From Utricularia gibba (Eukaryota > Streptophyta > Magnoliopsida > Lamiales > Lentibulariaceae): DNA of 64,000 nt. Within the stretch, counting starts at the first letter, position 1. Every line of letters begins with the position of its first letter. Positions 1 through 12,246 of this stretch are shown here, one piece after another. The DNA lies in the NCBI GenBank assembly GCA_002189035.1, contig NEEC01000061.1:1-64000 (forward strand), given 5' to 3'. Below the pieces are notes generated by a model. That model made no database searches, was not told the origin of the DNA, and was given only the letters and a program-made list of their open reading frames with translations. Both the position numbers and the translations under genes were made by a program.

Positions 1-3000
1 AATATATGTCAAAATCTTGAATTTCGCGCATTCTCATGCGTTTCTACGGGTGTGCTCGGGCCCTGGGACTTCCTACACCAAGGGGTGGCCTCGCGCAGCC
101 TTCGCCATTGACGCCACATCGTCCAAACCGTTTAGAGTCACGCGACACACAGCATACCGTTTCGAAGCTCATTCCGAGACGGTCGTTTTTCGTGTTGGGA
201 GTTCGCCCATCCGAGGAAAGTTCGAAGCTCGACGGATGGCCCTATATAAGCCTTGAATGGTGTCACAAAATGGCCTAGCCATTGGGGACATCGCGACTCC
301 TTTGCTCGTTTTTATGCGAAAAATTATTCTCGGATTGCGAAACACGCGTGATTCGTTAATATATGTCAAAATCTTGAATTTCGCGGCATTCTCATGCGTT
401 TCTACGGGTGTGCTCGGGCCCGGGATTCCTACACCAAGGGTGGCCTCGCGCAGCCTTCGCCATTGACGCCACATCGTCCAAACCGTTTAGAGTCACGCGA
501 CACACAGCATACCGTTTCGAAGCTCATTCTGAGACGATCGTTTTTCGTGTTGGGAGTTTGCCCATCCGAGGAAAGTTCGAAGCTCGACGGATGGCCCTAT
601 ATAAGCCTTGAATGGTGTCACAAAATGGCCTAGCCATTGGGGACATTGGGACTCTTTGCTCGTTTTTATGCGAAAATTCTCGGATTGCGAAACACGCGTG
701 ATTCGTTAATATATGTAAAATCTTGAATTTCGCGGCATTCTCATGCGTTTCCGGTGTGCTCGGGGCCTGGGAATTTACACCAAGGGGTGGCCTCGCGCAG
801 CCTTCGCAATTGACGCCACATCGTCCAAACCGTTTAGAGTCACGCGACACACAGCATACCGTTTCGAAGCTCATTCTGAGACGATCGTTTTTCGTGTTGG
901 AGTTCGCCCATCCGAGGAAAGTTCGAAGCTCGAGGATGGCCCTATATTAAGCCTTGAATGGTGTCACAAAATGGCCTAGCCATTGGGGACATGCGACTCT
1001 TTGCTCGTTTTTATGCGAAAATTATTCTCGGATTGCGAAACACGCGTGATTCGTTAATATATGTCAAAATCTTGAATTTCGCGGCATTCTCATGCGTTTC
1101 TACGGGTGTGCTCGGGCCCTGGGACTTCCTACACCAAGGGTGGCCTCGCGCAGCCTTCGCCATTGACGCCACATCGTCCAAACCGTTTAGAGTCACGCGA
1201 CACACAGCATACCGTTTCGAAGCTCATTCCGAGACGGTCGTTTTTCGTGTTGGAGTTCGCCCATCCGAGGAAAGTTCGAAGCTCGAAGGATGGCCTTATA
1301 TTAGCCTTCAATGGTGTCCAAAATGGTCTAGCCATTGGGGACATGCGACTCCTTTGCTCGTTTTTATGCGAAAAATTATTCTCGGCTTGCGAAACACGCG
1401 TGATTCGTTAATATATGTCAAAATCTTGAATTTCGCGGCATTCTCATGCGTTTCTCCGGGTGTGCTCGGGCCCTGGGAATTCCTACATTAAGGGGTGGCC
1501 TCGCGCAGCCTTCGCCATTGACGCCACATCGTCCAAACCGTTTAGAGTCACGCGACACACAGCATACCGTTTCGAAGCTCATTCTGAGACGATCGTTTTT
1601 CGTGTTGGGAGTTCGCCCATCCGAGGAAAGTTCGAAGCTCGACGGATGGCCCTATATAAGCCTTGAATGGTGTCACAAAATGGTCTAGCCATTGGGGACG
1701 TTGGGACTCTTTGCTCGTTTTTATGCGAAAACTATCTCGGCTTGCGAAACACGCGTGATTCGTTAATATATGTCAAAATCTTGAATTTCGCGGCATTCTC
1801 ATGCGTTTCTCCGAGTGTGCTCGGGCCCTGGGAATTCCTACATTAAGGGGTGGCCTCGCGCAGCCTTCGCATTGACGCCACATCGTCCAAACCGTTTAGA
1901 GTCACGCGACACACAGCATACCGTTTCGAAGCTCATTCGAGACGTCGTTTTTCGTGTTTGGAGTTCGCCCATCCGAGGAAAGTTCGAAGCTCGATGGCCC
2001 TATATAAGCCTTGAATGGTGTCACAAAATGGCCTAGCCATTGGGGACGTTGGACTCGTTTGCTCGTTTTTATGCGAAAACTAATCTCGGCTTGCGAAACA
2101 CGCGTGATTCGTTAATATATGTCAAAATCTTGAATTTCGCGGCATTCTCATGCGTTTCTCCGAGTGTGCTCGGGCCCTGGGAATTCCTACATTAAGGGGG
2201 GCCTCGCGCAGCCTTCGCCATTGACGCCACATCGTCCAAACCGTTTAGAGTCACGCGACACACAGCATACCGTTTCGAAGCTCATTCTGACGTCGTTTTT
2301 CGTGTTGGGAGTTCGCCCATCCGAGGAAAGTTCGAAGCTCGACGGATGGCCCTATATAAGCCTTGAATGGTGTCACAAAATGGCCTAGCCATTGGGGACG
2401 TTGCGACTCCTTTGCTCGTTTTTATGCGAAAATTATTCTCGGATTGCGAAACACGCGTGATTCGTTAATATATGTCAAAATCTTGAATTTCGCGGCATTC
2501 TCATGCGTTTCTCCGGTGTGCTCGGGCCCTGGGAATTCCTACACCAAGGGTGGCCTCGCGCAGCCTTCGCATTGACGCCACATCGTCCAAACCGTTTAGA
2601 GTCACGCGACACACAGCATACCGTTTCGAAGCTCATTTGAGACGGTCGTTTTTCGTGTTGGAATCGCCCACGAGGAAAGTTCGAAGCTCGAAGGATGGCC
2701 CTATATTAGCCTTCAATGGTGTCACAAAATGGTCTAGCCATTGGGGACGGCGACTCTTTGCTCGTTTTTATGCGAAAACTAATCTCGGCTTGCGAAACAC
2801 GCGTGATTCGTTAATATATGTCAAAATCTTGAATTTCGCGGCATTCTCATGCGTTTCTCCGGGTGTGCTCGGGCCCTGGGATTCCTACACCAAGGGGTGG
2901 CCTCGCGCAGCCTTCGCCATTGACGCCACATCGTCCAAACCGTTTAGAGTCACGCGACACACAGCATACCGTTTCGAAGCTCATTCGAGACGGTCGTTTT

Positions 3001-6000
3001 TCGTGTTGGGAGCTTGCCCATCCGAGGAAAGTTCGAGCTCGAAGGATGGCCTTATATTAGCCTTCAATGGTGTCACAAAATGGTCTAGCCATTGGGGACG
3101 TTGCGACTCCTTTGCTCGTTTTTATGCGAAATTATTCTCGGCTTGCGAAACACGCGTGATTCGTTAATATATGTCAAAATCTTGAATTTCGCGGCATTCT
3201 CATGCGTTTCTCCGAGTGTGCTCGGGCCTGGGATTCCTACACCAAGGGGTGGCCTCGCGCAGCCTTCGCCATTGACGCCACATCGTCCAAACCGTTTAGA
3301 GTCACGCGACACACAGCATACCGTTTCGAAGCTCATTCGAGACGTCGTTTTTCGTGTTGGGAGTTCGCCCATCCGAGGAAAGTTCGAAGCTCGAGGATGG
3401 CCCTATATTAAGCCTTGAATGGTGTCACAAAATGGCCTAGCCATTGGGGACGTTCGCGACTCCTTTGCTCGTTTTTATGCGAAAATTATTCTCGGATTGC
3501 GAAACACGCGTGATTCGTTAATATATGTCAAAATCTTGAATTTCGCGGCATTCTCATGCGTTTCTCCGGTGTGCTCGGGCCCTGGGAATTCCTACACCAA
3601 GGGGTGGCCTCGCGCAGCCTTCGCCATTGACGCCACATCGTCCAAACCGTTTAGAGTCACGCGACACACAGCATACCGTTTCGAAGCTCATTCCGAGACG
3701 ATCGTTTTTCGTGTTGGGAAATCGCCCATCCGAGGAAAGTTCGAAGCTCGACGGATGGCCCTATATAAGCCTTGAATGGTGTCACAAAATGGCCTAGCCA
3801 TTGGGGACGTTGGACTCGTTTGCTCGTTTTTATGCGAAAATTATTCTCGGCTTGCGAAACACGCGTGATTCGTTAATATATGTCAAAATCTTGAATTTCG
3901 CGGCATTCTCATGCGTTTCTCCGAGTGTGCTCGGGCCTGGGAATTCCTACATTAAGGGGTGGCCTCGCGCAGCCTTCGCCATTGACGCCACATCGTCCAA
4001 ACCGTTTAGAGTCACGCGACACAGCATACCGTTTCGAAGCTCATTCTGAGACGATCGTTTTTCGTGTTGGAGTTTGCCCATCCGAGGAAAGTTCGAAGCT
4101 CGACGGATGGCCCTATATAAGCCTTCAATGGTGTCACAAAATGGCCTAGCATTGGGGACATTGGGACCTTTGCTCGTTTTTATGCGAAAATTGTTCTCGG
4201 CTTGCGAAACACGCGTGATTCGTTAATATATGTCAAAATCTTGAATTTCGCGGCATTCTCATGCGTTTCTACGGGTGTGCTCGGGCCTGGGAATTCCTAC
4301 ACCAAGGGTGGCCTCGCGCAGCCTTCGCCATTGACGCCACATCGTCCAAACCGTTTAGAGTCACGCGACACACAGCATACCGTTTCGAAGCTCATTCTGA
4401 GACGATCGTTTTTCGTGTTGGAGTTCGCCCATCCGAGGAAAGTTCGAAGCTCGACGGATGGCCCTATATAAGCCTTAAATGGTGTCACAAAATGGTCTAG
4501 CCATTGGGACATGCGACTCCTTTGCTCGTTTTTATGCGAAAATTTTCTCGGCTTGCGAAACACGCGTGATTCGTTAATATATGTCAAAATCTTGAATTTC
4601 GCGGCATTCTCATGCGTTTCTACGAGTGTGCTCGGGCCCGGGATTCCTACACAAGGGGTGGCCTCGCGCAGCCTTCGCCATTGACGCCACATCGTCCAAA
4701 CCGTTTAGAGTCACGCGACACACAGCATACCGTTTCGAAGCTCATTCTGAGACGTCGTTTTTCGTGTTGGGAGTTCGCCCATCCGAGGAAAGTTCGAAGC
4801 TCGAGGATGGCCCTATATAAGCCTTGAATGGTGTCACAAATGGTCTAGCCATTGGGGACATCGCGACTCCTTTGCTCGTTTTTATGCGAAAATTATTCTC
4901 GGCTTGCGAAACACGCGTGATTCGTTAATATATGTCAAAATCTTGAATTCGCGGCATTCTCATGCGTTTCTCCGGGTGTGCTCGGGCCCTGGGAATTCCT
5001 ACATTAAGGGTGGCCTCGCGCAGCCTTCGCCATTGACGCCACATCGTCCAAACCGTTTAGAGTCACGCGACACACAGCATACCGTTTCGAAGCTCATTCT
5101 GAGACGTCGTTTTTCGTGTTGGGAGTTCGCCCATCCGAGGAAAGTTCGAAGCTCGACGGATGGCCCTATATAAGCCTTGAATGGTGTCACAAAATGGCCT
5201 AGCCATTGGGGACGTTGGACTCGTTTGCTCGTTTTTATGCGAAAACTAATCTCGGCTTGCGAAACACGCGTGATTCGTTAATATATGTCAAAATCTTGAA
5301 TTTCGCGCATTCTCATGCGTTTCTCCGGGTGTGCTCGGGCCCGGGAATTCCTACACCAAGGGGTGGCCTCGCGCAGCCTTCGCATTGACGCCACATCGTC
5401 CAAACCGTTTAGAGTCACGCGACACACAGCATACCGTTTCGAAGCTCATTCCGAGACGTCGTTTTTCGTGTTGGGAGTTCGCCCATCCGAGGAAAGTTCG
5501 AAGCTCGAAGGATGGCCTATATTAGCCTTCAATGGTGTCACAAAATGGTCTAGCCATTGGGGACGTTGCGACTCCTTTGCTCGTTTTTATGCGAAAATTA
5601 TCTCGGCTTGCGAAACACGCGTGATTCGTTAATATATGTCAAAATCTTGAATTTCGCGGCATTCTCATGCGTTTCTACGGTGTGCTCGGGCCCGGGACTT
5701 CCTACACCAAGGGTGGGCCTCGCGCAGCCTTCGCCATTGACGCCACATCGTCCAAACCGTTTAGAGTCACGCACACACAGCATACCGTTTCGAAGCTCAT
5801 TCTGAGACGTCGTTTTTCGTGTTGGGAGTTCGCCCATCCGAGGAAAGTTCGAAGCTCGACGGATGGCCCTATAAGCCTTGAATGTGTCACAAATGGCCTA
5901 GCCATTGGGGACGTTGCGACTCCTTTGCTCGTTTTTATGCGAAAATTATTCTCGGCTTGCGAAACACGCGTGATTCGTTAATATATGTCAAAATCTTGAA

Positions 6001-9000
6001 TTTCGCGGCATTCTCATGCGTTTCTACGGTGTGCTCGGGCCCTGGGAATTCCTACATTAAGGGGTGGCCTCGCGCAGCCTTCGCCATTGACGCCACATCG
6101 TCCAAACCGTTTAGAGTCACGCGACACACAGCATACCGTTTCGAAGCTCATTCTGAGACGTCGTTTTTCGTGTTTGGAGTTCGCCCATCCGAGGAAAAGT
6201 TCGAAGCTCGAACGGATGGCCCTATATAAGCCTTGAATGTGTCACAAAATGGCCTAGCCATTGGGGACGTTGGGACTCTTTGCTCGTTTTATGCGAAAAC
6301 TAATCTCGGCTTGCGAAACACGCGTGATTCGTTAATATATGTCAAAATCTTGAATTTCGCATTCTCATGCGTTTCTCCGAGTGTGCTCGGGCCCTGGGAT
6401 TCCTACACCAAGGGGTGGCCTCGCGCAGCCTTCGCCATTGACGCCACATCGTCCAAACCGTTTAGAGTCACGCGACACACAGCATACCGTTTCGAAGCTC
6501 ATTCTGAGACGTCGTTTTTCGTGTTGGGAGTTCGCCCATCCGAGGAAAGTTCGAAGCTCGACGGATGGCCCTATATAAGCCTTGAATGGTGTCACAAAAT
6601 GGCCTAGCCATTGGGGACATCGCGACTCCTTTGCTCGTTTTTATGCGAAAATTATTCTCGGATTGCGAAACACGCGTGATTCGTTAATATATGTCAAAAT
6701 CTTGAATTTCGCGGCATTCTCATGCGTTTCTACGGGTGTGCTCGGGCCCTGGGATTCCTACACAAGGGGTGGCCTCGCGCAGCCTTCGCCATTGACGCCA
6801 CATCGTCCAAACCGTTTAGAGTCACGCGACACACAGCATACCGTTTCGAAGCTCATTCCGAGACGTCGTTTTTCGTGTTGGGAATTCGCCCATCCGAGGA
6901 AAGTTCGAAGCTCGAGGATGGCCCTATATAGCCTTGAATGGTGTCACAAAATGGTCTAGCCATTGGGACGTTGCGACTCCTTTGCTCGTTTTTATGCGAA
7001 AAATTCTCGGCTTGCGAAACACGCGTGATTCGTTAATATATGTCAAAATCTTGAATTTCGCGGCATTCTCATGCGTTTCTCGAGTGCTCGGGCCCTGGAA
7101 TTCCTACATTAAGGGGTGGCCTCGCGCAGCCTTCGCCATTGACGCCACATCGTCCAAACCGTTTAGAGTCACGCGACACACAGCATACCGTTTCGAAGCT
7201 CATTCTGAGACGATCGTTTTTCGTGTTGGGAGTTGCCCATCCGAGGAAAGTTCGAAGCTCGACGGATGGCCCTATATAAGCCTTTAATGGTGTCACAAAA
7301 TGGCCTAGCCATTGGGGACATTGGGACTCTTTGCTCGTTTTTATGCGAAAATTCTCGGATTGCGAAACACGCGTGATTCGTTAATATATGTCAAAATCTT
7401 GAATTTCGCGGCATTCTCATGCGTTTCTAGTGTGCTCGGGCCCTGGGAATTTCCTACACCAAGGGTGGCCTCGCGCAGCCTTCGCATTGACGCCACATCG
7501 TCCAAACCGTTTAGAGTCACGCGACACACAGCATACCGTTTCGAAGCTCATTCTGAGACGTCGTTTTTCGTGTTGGAGTTCGCCCATCCGAGGAAAGTTC
7601 GAAGCTCACGGATGGCCCTATATAAGCCTTAATGGTGTCACAAAATGGCCTAGCCATTGGGGACATGCGACTCCTTTGCTCGTTTTTATGCGAAAATTAT
7701 TCTCGGCTTGCGAAACACGCGTGATTCGTTAATATATGTCAAAATCTTGAATTTCGCGGCATTCTCATGCGTTTCTACGAGTGTGCTCGGGCCCGGGACT
7801 TCCTACACCAAGGGTGGCCTCGCGCAGCCTTCGCCATTGACGCCACATCGTCCAAACCGTTTAGAGTCACGCACACACATACCGTTTCGAAGCTCATTCT
7901 GAGACGTCGTTTTTCGTGTTGGAGTTCGCCCATCCGAGGAAAGTTCGAAGCTCGAGGATGGCCCTATATAAGCCTTGAATGGTGTCACAAAATGGTCTAG
8001 CCATTGGGGACATCGCGACTCCTTTGCTCGTTTTTATGCGAAAATTATTCTCGGATTGCGAAACACGCGTGATTCGTTAATATATGTCAAAATCTTGAAT
8101 TTCGCGGCATTCTCATGCGTTTCTACGGGTGTGCTCGGGCCCTGGGAATTCCTACAAAGGGGTGGCCTCGCGCAGCCTTCGCCATTGACGCCACATCGTC
8201 CAAACCGTTTAGAGTCACGCGACACACAGCATACCGTTTCGAAGCTCATTCTGAGACGTCGTTTTTCGTGTTGGGATTCGCCCATCCGAGGAAAGTTCGA
8301 AGCTCGAAGGATGGCCCTATATAAGCCTTGAATGGTGTCACAAAATGGTCTAGCCATTGGGGACGTTGCGACTCTTTGCTCGTTTTTATGCGAAAACTAA
8401 TCTCGGCTTGCGAAACACGCGTGATTCGTTAATATATGTCAAAATCTTGAATTTCGCGGCATTCTCATGCGTTTCTCCGGTGTGCTCGGGCCCTGGGACT
8501 TCCTACACCAAGGGGTGGCCTCGCGCAGCCTTCGCCATTGACGCCACATCGTCCAAACCGTTTAGAGTCACGCGACACACAGCATACCGTTTCGAAGCTC
8601 ATTCGAGACGTCGTTTTTCGTGTTGGGAGTTCGCCCATCCGAGGAAAGTTCGAAGCTCGACGGATGGCCCTATAAGCCTTGAATGGTGTCACAAATGGCC
8701 TAGCCATTGGGACGTTGCGACTCCTTTGCTCGTTTTTATGCGAAAATTATTCTCGGCTTGCGAAACACGCGTGATTCGTTAATATATGTCAAAATCTTGA
8801 ATTTCGCGGCATTCTCATGCGTTTCTCCGGGTGTGCTCGGGCCCTGGGATTCCTACACCAAGGGGTGGCCTCGCGCAGCCTTCGCCATTGACGCCACATC
8901 GTCCAAACCGTTTAGAGTCACGCGACACACAGCATACCGTTTCGAAGCTCATTCCGAGACGATCGTTTTTCGTGTTGGGAAATCGCCCATCCGAGGAAAG

Positions 9001-12000
9001 TTCGAAGCTCGAGGATGGCCCTATATAAGCCTTGAATGGTGTCACAAAATGGCCTAGCCATTGGGGACGTTGCGACTCCTTTGCTCGTTTTTATGCGAAA
9101 ATTATTCTCGGCTTGCGAAACACGCGTGATTCGTTAATATATGTCAAAATCTTGAATTTCGCGGCATTCTCATGCGTTTCTCCGAGTGTGCTCGGGCCTG
9201 GGAATTCCTACATTAAGGGGTGGCCTCGCGCAGCCTTCGCCATTGACGCCACATCGTCCAAACCGTTTAGAGTCACGCGACACACAGCATACCGTTTCGA
9301 AGCTCATTCTGAGACGTCGTTTTTCGTGTTGGGAGTTCGCCCATCCGAGGAAAGTTCGAAGCTCGACGGATGGCCCTATATAGCCTTAATGGTGTCACAA
9401 AATGGCCTAGCCATTGGGGACGTTGGGACTCGTTTGCTCGTTTTTATGCGAAAATCTCGGATTGCGAAACACGCGTGATTCGTTAATATATGTCAAAATC
9501 TTGAATTTCGCGGCATTCTCATGCGTTTCTACGGGTGTGCTCGGGCCCTGGGAATTCCTACACCAAGGGGTGGCCTCGCGCAGCCTTCGCATTGACGCCA
9601 CATCGTCCAAACCGTTTAGAGTCACGCGACACACAGCATACCGTTTCGAAAGCTCATTCTGAGACGATCGTTTTTCGTGTTGGAGTTCGCCCATCCGAGG
9701 AAAGTTCGAAGCTCGACGGATGGCCCTATATAAGCCTTCAATGGTGTCACAAAATGGCCTAGCCATTGGGGACATCGCGACTCCTTTGCTCGTTTTTATG
9801 CGAAAATTATTCTCGGCTTGCGAAACACGCGTGATTCGTTAATATATGTCAAAATCTTGAATTTCGCGGCATTCTCATGCGTTTCTACGGGTGTGCTCGG
9901 CCCCGGGATTCCTACACCAAGGGGTGGCCTCGCGCAGCCTTCGCCATTGACGCCACATCGTCCAAACCGTTTAGAGTCACGCGACACACAGCATACCGTT
10001 TCGAAGCTCATTCTGAGACGATCGTTTTTCGTGTTGGGAGTTCGCCCATCCGAGAAAGTTCGAAGCTCGACGGATGGCCCTATATTAAGCCTTGAATGGT
10101 GTCACAAAATGGCCTAGCCATTGGGGACGTTGCGACTCCTTTGCTCGTTTTTATGCGAAAATTATTCTCGGATTGCGAAACACGCGTGATTCGTTAATAT
10201 ATGTCAAAATCTTGAATTTCGCGGCATTCTCATGCGTTTCTACGGGTGTGCTCGGGCCCTGGGAATTCCTACACCAAGGGGTGGCCTCGCGCAGCCTTCG
10301 CCATTGACGCCACATCGTCCAAACCGTTTAGAGTCACGCGACACACAGCATACCGTTTCGAAGCTCATTCTGAGACGATCGTTTTTCGTGTTGGGAGTTG
10401 CCCATCCGAGGAAAGTTCGAAGCTCGACGGATGGCCCTATATAAGCCTTGAATGGTGTCACAAAATGGTCTAGCCATTGGGACGTTGGACTCGTTTGCTC
10501 GTTTTTATGCGAAAAACTAATCTCGGCTTGCGAAACACGCGTGATTCGTTAATATATGTCAAAATCTTGAATTTCGCGGCATTCTCATGCGTTTCTCCGA
10601 GTGTGCTCGGGCCCTGGAATTCCTACACCAAGGGGTGGCCTCGCGCAGCCTTCGCCATTGACGCCACATCGTCCAAACCGTTTAGAGTCACGCGACACAA
10701 GCATACCGTTTCGAAGCTCATTCTGAGACGTCGTTTTTCGTGTTGGAGTTCGCCCATCCGAGGAAAGTTCGAAGCTCGAATGGCCCTATATAAGCCTTGA
10801 ATGGTGTCACAAAATGGTCTAGCCATTGGGGACGTTGCGACTCTTTGCTCGTTTTTATGCGAAAACTAATCTCGGCTTGCGAAACACGCGTGATTCGTTA
10901 ATATATGTCAAAATCTTGAATTTCGCGGCATTCTCATGCGTTTCTCCGAGTGTGCTCGGGCCCTGGGAATTCCTACATTAAGGGGTGGCCTCGCGCAGCC
11001 TTCGCCATTGACGCCACATCGTCCAAACCGTTTAGAGTCACGCGACACACAGCATACCGTTTCGAAGCTCATTCTGAGACGATCGTTTTTCGTGTTGGGA
11101 GTTCGCCCATCCGAGGAAAGTTCGAAGCTCGAGGATGGCCCTATATAAGCCTTGAATGGTGTCACAAAATGGCTAGCCATTGGGGACGTTGCGACTCCTT
11201 TGCTCGTTTTTATGCGAAATTATTCTCGGCTTGCGAAACACGCGTGATTCGTTAATATATGTCAAAATCTTGAATTTCGCGGCATTCTCATGCGTTTCTC
11301 CGAGTGTGCTCGGGCCCTGGGAATTCCTACATTAAGGGTGGCCTCGCGCAGCCTTCGCCATTGACGCCACATCGTCCAAACCGTTTAGAGTCACGCGACA
11401 CACAGCATACCGTTTCGAAGCTCATTCTGAGACGTCGTTTTTCGTGTTGGGAGTTCGCCCATCCGAGGAAAGTTCGAAGCTCGACGAATGGCCTATATAA
11501 GCCTTGAATGGTGTCACAAAATGGCTAGCCATTGGGGACGTTGGGACTCGTTTGCTCGTTTTTTGCGAAAACTAATCTCGGCTTGCGAAACACGCGTGAT
11601 TCGTTAATATATGTCAAAATCTTGAATTTCGCGGCATTCTCATGCGTTTCTCCGAGTGTGCTCGGGCCCTGGGAATTCCTACATTAAGGGGTGGCCTCGC
11701 GCAGCCTTCGCCAATTGACGCCACATCGTCCAAACCGTTTAGAGTCACGCGACAAACAGCATACCGTTTCGAAGCTCATTCTGAGACGATCGTTTTTCGT
11801 GTTGGGAGTTCGCCCATCCGAGGAAAGTTCGAAGCTCGACGGATGGCCCTATATAAGCCTTGAATGGTGTCACAAAATGGCCTAGCCATTGGGGACGTTG
11901 CGACTCCTTTGCTCGTTTTTATGCGAAAATTATTCTCGGATTGCGAAACACGCGTGATTCGTTAATATATGTCAAAATCTTGAATTTCGCGGCATTCTCA

Positions 12001-12205
12001 TGCGTTTCTCCGAGTGTGCTCGGGCCCTGGGAATTCCTACATTAAGGGGTGGCCTCGCGCAGCCTTCGCCATTGACGCCACATCGTCCAAACCGTTTAGA
12101 GTCACGCGACACACAGCATACCGTTTCGAAGCTCATTCTGAGACGATCGTTTTTCGTGTTGGAGTTCGCCCATCCGAGGAAAGTTCGAAGCTCGACGGAT
12201 GGCCC

Positions 12206-12213
12206 TATATAAG
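12206..12213 (+). other. TATA-like octamer in E-class monomers
   Basis: The string tatataag within ccctatataagcc occurs in E-class monomers. Classes A, B, C, D and F have tatattag at the same column, which breaks the match. It resembles a plant Pol II TATA box and could support satellite transcription. The motif is short, AT-rich and multiplied by the array, and I see no other promoter element, so a regulatory role is only a possibility. Confidence 0.12.
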
Positions 12214-12231
12214 CCTTGAATGGTGTCACAA

Positions 12232-12246
12232 AATGGCCTAGCCATT
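12232..12246. other. Conserved dyad aatggcctagccatt in each monomer
   Basis: Six-base arms aatggc and gccatt flank cta in E-class units. Units with aatggtctagccatt keep five-base arms. Units that lost one base (for example near 11170, 13300, 51900 and 52965) read aatggctagccatt, a perfect 14-bp palindrome. It is one of the best conserved spots of the monomer and recurs about every 356 bp. A protein-binding or hairpin role is conjecture. Confidence 0.45.

Noticed and set aside
12079-12115. Telomere-like tttagag in gtttagagtc
   Set aside because: A single imperfect heptamer per monomer, never tandem, so not a telomeric repeat.
12136-12165. CENP-B-box-like ttcgtgttgggagttcg
   Set aside because: The essential spacing of the box (ttcg, four bases, a, two bases, cggg) is not met; the a and the cggg are absent.
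12206-12213. A true Pol II or Pol I promoter at tatataag
   Set aside because: No flanking initiator, no rDNA-type motif and no downstream transcript unit is recognisable; kept only as a motif note.
12184-12246. tRNA-like internal promoter boxes (gttcgaagc resembling a B box, tggcctagcc resembling an A box)
   Set aside because: They are in the wrong order and spacing for a tRNA or SINE, and no cloverleaf can be drawn.
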